Of a DNA stretch of 6,766 bases, positions 1 through 4,423 are shown in pieces. The stretch comes from Candidatus Caccovivens faecavium (GTDB lineage Bacteria; Bacillota; Clostridia; Christensenellales; UBA1242): contig DVLK01000100.1 of the NCBI GenBank assembly GCA_018715545.1, positions 1 through 6,766 on the forward strand, written 5' to 3'. The first letter of the stretch is position 1, and every line of letters starts with the position of its first letter. A program made the translations under genes and the position numbers. The notes under the pieces were generated by a model that saw nothing but the letters and a program-made list of their open reading frames with translations, did not search any database and was not told the origin of the DNA.

Positions 1-94
1 GTGTTTCATACGGATTTTCAGGCACACCAGTATACGAACCTAACGGATCCGTTTTACTCTGAAATTTTTTCTTTTTTCTTTTAAATATGTTCAT
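1..94 (-). CDS. Small conserved hypothetical protein (5' part only, runs off the left edge)
   Basis: This open frame starts at an ATG (94-92) and is still open at base 1, giving 31 codons. The peptide has a basic start (MNIFKRKKKKFQSKT) followed by DPLGSYTGVPENPYE. From memory, a D-P-x-G-S-Y-T-G-x-P motif near the N-terminus, often followed by a QDADDL-like tail, recurs in small unnamed proteins of Clostridia. I know of no assigned function, and the tail lies outside the window. There is no signal peptide or membrane segment in the visible part. No clear Shine-Dalgarno sequence precedes the ATG. The frame stays open upstream to a stop at 169-167, so TTG starts at 142 or 130 are possible, but they would add a hydrophobic stretch before the basic segment and their SD spacing is poor. 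The gene lies about 110 bases downstream of the DegV gene on the same strand, behind that gene's terminator, so it probably has its own promoter. Confidence 0.6.
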   Translation of the reverse strand, partial: MNIFKRKKKKFQSKTDPLGSYTGVPENPYET

Positions 95-121
95 ATGTTT
101 AATATGCGCAAATGTTAAAAT

Positions 122-127
122 AGTATA
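122..127 (-). promoter_or_regulatory. Weak candidate -10 box (TATACT) for the small left-edge gene
   Basis: TATACT on the minus strand lies 27 bases upstream of the ATG at 94 and downstream of the DegV terminator, which is the right place for a promoter. No good -35 hexamer lies 16-18 bases upstream (AAGGTG occupies that position), so the call rests on position and one hexamer in AT-rich DNA. Confidence 0.2.
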
Positions 128-177
128 CAAAAATAAATACAAAGCACCTTTTAATATTTTTATATTTTAAGTATAAT

Positions 178-205
178 AAAAAACTCCTGCCTTAAACAGA
201 AGTTT
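178..205 (-). terminator. Intrinsic terminator of the DegV gene, overlapping its stop codon
   Basis: Bases 181-189 (AAACTCCTG) pair with 197-205 (CAGAAGTTT) around a 7-base loop. The one C/A mismatch seen on the plus strand becomes a G-U wobble in the minus-strand transcript, so the hairpin favours that direction. The transcript then runs into a U tract from the A run at 178-183. The right arm includes part of the TAA stop codon at 206-204. Confidence 0.7.
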
Positions 206-1055
206 ATAAATTTTCTCCTCCATCATTGATATAGAGTATACCTAAGGTATTTTCTCCGCAGTGGCTAGATATAGTCGCCCCCGCCTTAGTACAGTAAATA
301 GTTTTAAAGCCACGATTTATTAAGCTATCTTTTGCAATTTTAAGCATCTCATCGCTTGCGGTAGTGTAAGTCACAAAACCAATAGATAGGTCAGGATTAT
401 TAAACTCGGCAAGGGTATCTTCACAATAATTTTTCACTACCTTTTCCATATTTCCGCGATATTTTTTGTGCGGTCCCATTTTCCCATCTTTTAAGATGAT
501 TTGAGGTCTGATTTGTAAAAGATTAGCTCCAAAATAAGATAGCGCTGAGCACCTACCACCTTTATATAAAAATTCCAACTTTTTCAAAACAAAGCTTGCT
601 TGAACATAAGGAACTCTCTTCAAGGCACTTTCATATACATCTTTTATATCTAGTCCCTCTTTAACTAAATTTGAAGCATATATAGCTTGAAGAGCAATAC
701 CTGTCGAAAGAGATTTGGTATCAACAACATAGACATTTTTAAACTTACTTGACGCCTCCATAGCATTTTTGCACGAACTTGAAATCTCGCTTGATAAACA
801 GAAATGAATAACTCCATCGTAATCTTTTAGTAAAGAATTAAAATGTTCTTGATATTGTATGGTGTTTATTGCCGAAGTCTTTGGCAATGTTTTTGTATCT
901 TCGTAAAACTTAAAGATTTGTTCTGGCAATATTTCCCCGTCTAAATACTCTTTGTCGCCAAGGATGATCGTATAAGGCAAAGTGTGAATATCATATAGCG
1001 ACAAAAGTTCCTTTGGTAAATCTATTGTGCTTTCAGCAGAAATAGCAATTTTCAT
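204..1055 (-). CDS. DegV family protein (fatty-acid-binding, FakB-like)
   Basis: This 283-residue protein has the usual length and layout of the DegV family. Members bind a fatty acid in a deep pocket, and FakB-type members present it to the kinase FakA so that acyl-phosphate can enter phospholipid synthesis. Visible landmarks are the N-terminal strand (KIAISAESTIDLP, residues 2-14), LPKTSAIN (57-64) at the usual TSQPS position, the LSSEISSSCKNA segment (87-98) at the usual SSGLSGTYQSA position, VVDTKSLSTG (110-119), the LEFLYKGGRCS signature (160-170), RPQIILKDGKM (183-193) and SSHCGENTLG (263-272). It is predicted to be cytoplasmic. The ATG at 1055 has a strong SD (AGAGGTG, about 6 bases from GAGG to ATG), which fixes the start. 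The gene is monocistronic, divergent from the gene at 1259, and carries its own promoter and terminator. No fakA neighbour is visible, so the exact ligand and partner are not shown. Confidence 0.93.
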   Translation of the reverse strand: MKIAISAESTIDLPKELLSLYDIHTLPYTIILGDKEYLDGEILPEQIFKFYEDTKTLPKTSAINTIQYQEHFNSLLKDYDGVIHFCLSSEISSSCKNAMEASSKFKNVYVVDTKSLSTGIALQAIYASNLVKEGLDIKDVYESALKRVPYVQASFVLKKLEFLYKGGRCSALSYFGANLLQIRPQIILKDGKMGPHKKYRGNMEKVVKNYCEDTLAEFNNPDLSIGFVTYTTASDEMLKIAKDSLINRGFKTIYCTKAGATISSHCGENTLGILYINDGGENL

Positions 1056-1073
1056 ATCTCACCTCTTAATCTT

Positions 1074-1101
1074 ATTATATAAGAAAAGTGCTAAAAAACA
1101 A
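1074..1101 (-). promoter_or_regulatory. Sigma-A type promoter of the DegV gene
   Basis: On the minus strand a perfect TATAAT (1079-1074) follows TTGTTT (1101-1096) with a 16-base spacer. The transcript should start near 1067, giving a very short leader that begins almost at the ribosome binding site (AGAGGTG, 1066-1060). Confidence 0.55.
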
Positions 1102-1168
1102 AACATTTTTAAATATTTTTTTACCAAACAATCCTACTTTTAAAATTTGAGTTATTAAACATTAAATT

Positions 1169-1186
1169 TATAGCAAATATAGCAAA
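1169..1186. repeat. Tandem 9-base direct repeat in the divergent intergenic region
   Basis: TATAGCAAA occurs twice head to tail (1169-1177 and 1178-1186). It lies about 25 bases upstream of the -35 box of the plus-strand gene at 1259. It could be a binding site for a regulator or simple slippage in AT-rich DNA. Nothing else in the 203-base gap (1056-1258) looks like a gene or RNA. Confidence 0.4.
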
Positions 1187-1209
1187 GTTAAGAATATACC
1201 AATAATTTC

Positions 1210-1238
1210 TTGCCTTAAATATTTTTCTATGATAAAAT
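1210..1238 (+). promoter_or_regulatory. Candidate sigma-A promoter of the propeller-like gene
   Basis: TTGCCT (1210-1215) and TAAAAT (1233-1238) are separated by 17 bases just upstream of a strong ribosome binding site. The start of transcription would fall at about 1244-1245, inside the TAAGGAGG sequence. The overlapping TATGAT (1228-1233) is therefore an alternative -10 that leaves a more comfortable leader, but its -35 position (ATTTCT) is poor. Confidence 0.4.
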
Positions 1239-1242
1239 AATT

Positions 1243-1250
1243 TAAGGAGG
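1243..1250 (+). promoter_or_regulatory. Strong ribosome binding site (TAAGGAGG) of the propeller-like gene
   Basis: TAAGGAGG matches the anti-Shine-Dalgarno sequence fully and lies 8 bases before the ATG at 1259. It fixes the start codon and suggests efficient translation. Confidence 0.85.
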
Positions 1251-1258
1251 AAAAAATT

Positions 1259-2242
1259 ATGAAAATCACAAAGGGAAAATTCGCTCTTTTCTTAATAATG
1301 ACTATTGTTTTTACAGCATTTTCAATCTTTGCTCTTGTCTATTATTTCGGAGAAAACTACACATCATTTTATAACACTGCCAAAACTGAATTTGAAATAC
1401 CAGGACTAAACGAAGGCTTTGTTCCGCAAGGAATGGAATATGAAAAAACCAACGATATATTTTTAATTAGTGGATATATGGCAAACGGCTCAGCTTCAAG
1501 AGTTTATATAATAAATAGCGAAAATGAAGTAAAGTATGTTACATTTAACTTTGAAAACGAACCTTATCTAGGGCATGCTGGCGGAGTGACTAGTGACGGC
1601 TATGGATTATGGCTTGTTGGAGATAGCGTTGTGAATTATCTTCATCTAAACGATTTACTTAACGCAGAAAATGGCGATCAAATATCAATTATTTCAAGCT
1701 TTACCGCTCCAAACGGCGCAGATTTCGTGACAACTTATGACGGGAAATTAATTGTTGGAGAGTTCCATCGCGAAGGTAACTATTCTCGCGATAGTTCCCA
1801 TGAGATTATAACATCGTCAGGAAAAGTCAACAAAGCAGTCACCTTTGCCTATGAAATTGATAATAATAATGCTTGCGGATTGAAAACATTTAATCCAATA
1901 TTTGCCATTTCAACAACATCTCTCGTTCAAGGCATGAGCATAACCGAAGATAAAATCATACTTTCAACTTCATATAGTCTACCAAGTTCTCAAATATTAA
2001 TATATGACAACATACTAAACGGAACGGCAACAAAGATGCATTTTAACGGATTGGACGAGGAAGTAGATACTTATATTCTCGACACTCCAACCTCCTCTAA
2101 AACATTACCACCTATGAGCGAAGAGATAACCATTAAAGACAATTCACTTTTCATCCTTTTCGAAAACGCATGCAGTAAATATAAGATGTGGACACGCCTA
2201 AATTTAACAAATGTTTATAGTTATAATTTAGAAAATTTATAA
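1259..2242 (+). CDS. Membrane-anchored extracytoplasmic protein, probable beta-propeller, unknown function
   Basis: This 327-residue protein begins with a short basic segment and a hydrophobic helix (about residues 8-30), followed by an extracytoplasmic domain. There is no lipobox cysteine and no clear signal peptidase site, so a retained N-terminal anchor is most likely. The rest alternates short beta-type strands with turns, as in propeller proteins: IPGLNEGFVPQGMEY (47-61), FLISGYM (68-74), SRVYIIN (80-86), GHAGGVTSDGYGLWLVGD (105-122), KLIVGEFH (163-170), LVQGMSITEDKIILSTSYS (222-240) and LPPMSEEITIKDNSLFILFENACSKY (283-308). The repeated QGM / PPM motif before a 'displayed value' strand suggests blade repeats. 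No catalytic motif is recognisable. I recall similar 'PQG...PPMSEG...LFESA.KY' proteins annotated only as hypothetical in Gram-positive bacteria. It is the only plus-strand gene here, with its own promoter, a strong SD and a terminator. Confidence 0.8.
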   Translation: MKITKGKFALFLIMTIVFTAFSIFALVYYFGENYTSFYNTAKTEFEIPGLNEGFVPQGMEYEKTNDIFLISGYMANGSASRVYIINSENEVKYVTFNFENEPYLGHAGGVTSDGYGLWLVGDSVVNYLHLNDLLNAENGDQISIISSFTAPNGADFVTTYDGKLIVGEFHREGNYSRDSSHEIITSSGKVNKAVTFAYEIDNNNACGLKTFNPIFAISTTSLVQGMSITEDKIILSTSYSLPSSQILIYDNILNGTATKMHFNGLDEEVDTYILDTPTSSKTLPPMSEEITIKDNSLFILFENACSKYKMWTRLNLTNVYSYNLENL

Positions 2243-2299
2243 AAATTAAAAATAATAAAATTAATTAAAATCTATTAAAAATAACATGAAAAATTAATT

Positions 2300-2323
2300 A
2301 AAAACGCGTTTTTTCGCGTTTTT
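2300..2323. terminator. Bidirectional intrinsic terminator between convergent genes
   Basis: AAAAACGCG (2300-2308) pairs perfectly with CGCGTTTTT (2315-2323) around a six-T loop. The plus strand continues with T to 2325. The A run on the left gives a U tail in the minus direction. It sits 57 bases after the plus-strand stop at 2242 and 13 bases beyond the end of the XRE gene at 2337, so it probably serves both. Confidence 0.8.
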
Positions 2324-2336
2324 TTGTTAATTCATA

Positions 2337-2834
2337 CTAAAAAATCTCAAAAGCGACACCTATCAAAACACAAAGTAAAACAATAACAACTATCATTTTA
2401 GGAATGAAAAATTTTGCTCGGTTTGTTTTAATAGCTTCAACGCGTTTATATTTTGGTGTAGAATAATATGCAAAAATCGCATAAACAATGACACCAACGA
2501 AACTTCCTAGCATATAATACGGAATTTTTGTTATCGCACAAACAATCGTAAACGCCACGCACAGCAAAAAGCCCGCCATAGCGCCCCAGAAGCAATATTT
2601 CGCTTTTTTATCTTCTAAAATTTTTCTATTTTCTAATTCTTCATCACTGATAAGTGTGTCCATAGAAACATCAAAAACTTTACAAAGCATTTTCAAACTT
2701 TCCATATTAGGAAAGCCTCTGCCTGTTTCCCATTTTGAAACAGCGGTCCGCGTCACAAAAATTTTATCTGCAAGTTCATCTTGCGTTAGCTTGTTGTCCG
2801 TTCTAAGTTTTTTAAGTTTTTCCCCGAAGGTCAT
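2337..2834 (-). CDS. XRE-family helix-turn-helix regulator with a three-helix membrane domain
   Basis: The 165-residue protein has an N-terminal Cro/CI-type DNA-binding domain (about residues 5-61) with the usual pattern: KLKKLRTDNKLTQDELADKI, then the recognition region VTRTAVSKWETGRGFP (27-42) and SLKMLCKVFDVSMDTLI (46-62). A short charged linker (64-79) joins it to three predicted membrane helices (about 80-101, 107-124 and 145-165). The DNA-binding head would therefore be held at the inner face of the membrane. The ATG at 2834 has a good SD (AAGGAG, 8 bases before the ATG). XRE proteins with C-terminal membrane helices are common in Firmicutes, but most have no known signal or target. The gene stands alone between tilS and a convergent gene, so no target is suggested by context. 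Self-regulation is plausible because an inverted repeat lies just upstream of its -10 box. Confidence 0.9.
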   Translation of the reverse strand: MTFGEKLKKLRTDNKLTQDELADKIFVTRTAVSKWETGRGFPNMESLKMLCKVFDVSMDTLISDEELENRKILEDKKAKYCFWGAMAGFLLCVAFTIVCAITKIPYYMLGSFVGVIVYAIFAYYSTPKYKRVEAIKTNRAKFFIPKMIVVIVLLCVLIGVAFEIF

Positions 2835-2857
2835 ATTTTCTCTCCTTTTTCAAAAAC

Positions 2858-2866
2858 ATTATATCA
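2858..2866 (-). promoter_or_regulatory. Extended -10 promoter of the XRE gene
   Basis: On the minus strand TGATATAAT (2866-2858) combines a perfect TATAAT with the TGn extension, about 24 bases upstream of the ATG. The -35 position (GCAAAG, 2886-2881) is poor, which is typical of extended -10 promoters. Confidence 0.5.
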
Positions 2867-2875
2867 CATTTATAA

Positions 2876-2887
2876 CGCAACTTTGCG
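2876..2887. promoter_or_regulatory. Inverted repeat CGCAA-CT-TTGCG, possible operator of the XRE gene
   Basis: CGCAA (2876-2880) and TTGCG (2883-2887) form a perfect 5-base inverted repeat with a 2-base centre. It covers the -35 region of the XRE promoter in an otherwise AT-rich gap. Short palindromes at this position are typical XRE-family operators, so self-repression is a reasonable inference. It is short enough to occur by chance. Confidence 0.3.
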
Positions 2888-2940
2888 ACACTTTCAGTCA
2901 CATCTAAGTTTTTTAGGGATTTTTTTATAATTTTTAACTA

Positions 2941-2965
2941 AAAAACGCCTCAAAAAGGCGTTTTT
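2941..2965 (-). terminator. Intrinsic terminator of tilS
   Basis: AAAAACGCCT (2941-2950) pairs perfectly with AGGCGTTTTT (2956-2965) around a 5-base loop, starting 7 bases beyond the tilS stop codon (2974-2972). In the minus direction the transcript ends in a U run from the A run at 2941. The stem is symmetric and could also work on the plus strand, where no gene reads towards it. Confidence 0.85.
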
Positions 2966-2971
2966 TCTATT

Positions 2972-4294
2972 TTATTCAACTGTAACGCGATAACAAGTTG
3001 GCACATTCTCCACTTTAACTTTGTCGCTGATTGCTACGCCCGCGATAACATATACTTCATTTCCACTTGCAAGCACAGGGATGTAGTCGCGCTTTCTAAC
3101 TGGTATCTTTTTATCTATAAAGATGGATTTTAATTTTTTTGTTCCGCCACCGAATTTTTCAAAGACATCACCCTCCTCTCTAAATCGCCAATAAGCATCC
3201 TTTGGCACCTTGCGATAATCAAAGTATAAGCCATCTGTTAAATCGCCTGTCTTAACGCGATTAATAGTTACCGTTCCGAAGCCTTCAACATCAAACGAAA
3301 AACATTTATTTGGTTTCCTCAAAACAGGCTTTTCTACATAAACATTTTCAAATGTCAAAAAGCCATATTCTTTTGTGACTGTGACATCTAGTGGCAATTT
3401 TATTTTTTTGCCATTTTCAAGATTTAATGTTAAATCTTTAATGATTTCAATATGTTTTCTTTCAATATCTTTTTTTACATTGATGAGCGTCAACGCTTTA
3501 AATACCAATCTGCTATAAATTGCGCTATGAAGTTTAAATACACTACAAGGTAATTGCACAACCTTATTGTCTACAATCAAACAGTTTAAATCTAAATTGC
3601 TGTCAATATAGTCATCATCTTCGCAGACTGTATGCGAAAAACTATTAATTGCTTCAATAGCATTTGGCCAACGCTCCAAAATGTCTTTCATAACAACATT
3701 GCGCATGTAATTCCTAGAATAAGAATTATCATTATTGCTGTTGTCCTCAACATATTCAATGTTGTTCATAGATGCATATTCCAATATCTCTTTCTTAGAA
3801 ACATTAAGCATAGGTCTAATATATATACCATCCCGAATTGGCTCCATCCCTTTTGCGCCCTTAATACCCGCGCCACGGAAGAGATGCATAAGGATGGTTT
3901 CGGCTTGGTCACTCATATGATGAGCAAGAGCAATCTTATCAACAATATCTTTTTTGACAAGCGCATCGAAAACACTATACCTTCCTTCACGCGCCGCCGT
4001 TTCCAAACTTAACTTTTTCTCTTTTGCAATCTTATTAGAATCAATGGTAAACTTATATACTCTAATTCCCATTTCCTTGCATTTTTCTAAAACAAAACGC
4101 GCTTCGTCATAGCTTTCTTCTCGTATTCCATGATTGATATGAATACCAACAACTTCAATATCAAGTTGCTCTTTGACGCTATTTAGATAGTGAATTAAGC
4201 ACATAGAATCTACTCCACCGCTTACGCCAACACCGACAACATCGCCACGCTTCACAAGCTTATGTTCTTTAATAAAATCTAAAATCTCATCCAT
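2972..4294 (-). CDS. tilS: tRNA(Ile)-lysidine synthase TilS
   Basis: TilS uses ATP to attach lysine to C34 of tRNA-Ile(CAU), which changes its identity from Met to Ile and lets it read AUA. The 440-residue protein is of normal family length. The N-terminal PP-loop ATPase domain shows VGVGVSGGVDS (20-30, the ATP-binding SGGxDS loop), GIHINHGIREES (50-61), TAAREGRY (99-106), LAHHMSDQAETILMHLFRGAGIKGAKGM (123-150) and EDNSN (183-187) with a following RNYMRN (194-199). A middle tRNA-contact region follows. The C-terminal TilS domain carries GTKKLKSIFIDKKIP (384-398) and the final substrate-binding strands. I place the start at the ATG at 4294. A TTG at 4303 would add three residues, but it abuts the AAAGG ribosome binding site, while the ATG is 9 bases from it. 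The gene lies 129 bases downstream of spoIIE, as in many Firmicutes, and has its own promoter. Confidence 0.95.
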   Translation of the reverse strand: MDEILDFIKEHKLVKRGDVVGVGVSGGVDSMCLIHYLNSVKEQLDIEVVGIHINHGIREESYDEARFVLEKCKEMGIRVYKFTIDSNKIAKEKKLSLETAAREGRYSVFDALVKKDIVDKIALAHHMSDQAETILMHLFRGAGIKGAKGMEPIRDGIYIRPMLNVSKKEILEYASMNNIEYVEDNSNNDNSYSRNYMRNVVMKDILERWPNAIEAINSFSHTVCEDDDYIDSNLDLNCLIVDNKVVQLPCSVFKLHSAIYSRLVFKALTLINVKKDIERKHIEIIKDLTLNLENGKKIKLPLDVTVTKEYGFLTFENVYVEKPVLRKPNKCFSFDVEGFGTVTINRVKTGDLTDGLYFDYRKVPKDAYWRFREEGDVFEKFGGGTKKLKSIFIDKKIPVRKRDYIPVLASGNEVYVIAGVAISDKVKVENVPTCYRVTVE

Positions 4295-4316
4295 AGTTAC
4301 CAACCTTTATATTTTT

Positions 4317-4345
4317 ATTATACAATATAAAAGCAGAAAATACAA
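4317..4345 (-). promoter_or_regulatory. Promoter of tilS
   Basis: A perfect TATAAT (4322-4317) follows TTGTAT (4345-4340) with a 17-base spacer on the minus strand. The two boxes lie in a repeated ATATTGTA (plus-strand TACAATAT at 4321-4328 and 4341-4348). Transcription would start near 4310, leaving a leader of about 16 bases with the AAAGG site before the ATG at 4294. This gives tilS expression independent of sporulation, as expected for an essential gene. The rest of the 4295-4423 gap is AT-rich with no convincing terminator for spoIIE. Confidence 0.5.
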
Positions 4346-4423
4346 TATCTTTTGAATAAAATTAACGATTTTTAATATAAAAATAAGAATTTTTGCTGTT
4401 TTTTTAGTAATTTTTGTTAATTT

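Noticed and set aside
702..708. Perfect Spo0A box TGTCGAA inside the DegV gene
   Set aside because: It lies deep inside coding sequence, far from any promoter. A 7-base match is expected by chance.
1056..1258. Possible small RNA or riboswitch in the divergent gap
   Set aside because: The gap is AT-rich with no stable GC stem. The predicted leaders of both flanking genes are too short for a riboswitch.
2656..2907. 83-codon plus-strand open frame opposite the XRE gene
   Set aside because: It lies mostly antisense to a clear XRE coding region, has no ribosome binding site I could see, and its product resembles no known family.
3632..4012. Plus-strand open frames (also 3735-3920) opposite tilS
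   Set aside because: They are antisense to the conserved PP-loop region of tilS and show no protein-like features or start signals.
4356..4423. Possible spoIIE terminator in the AT-rich gap before tilS
   Set aside because: Only short A/T pairings without a GC stem are present, so spoIIE transcripts may simply run into tilS.
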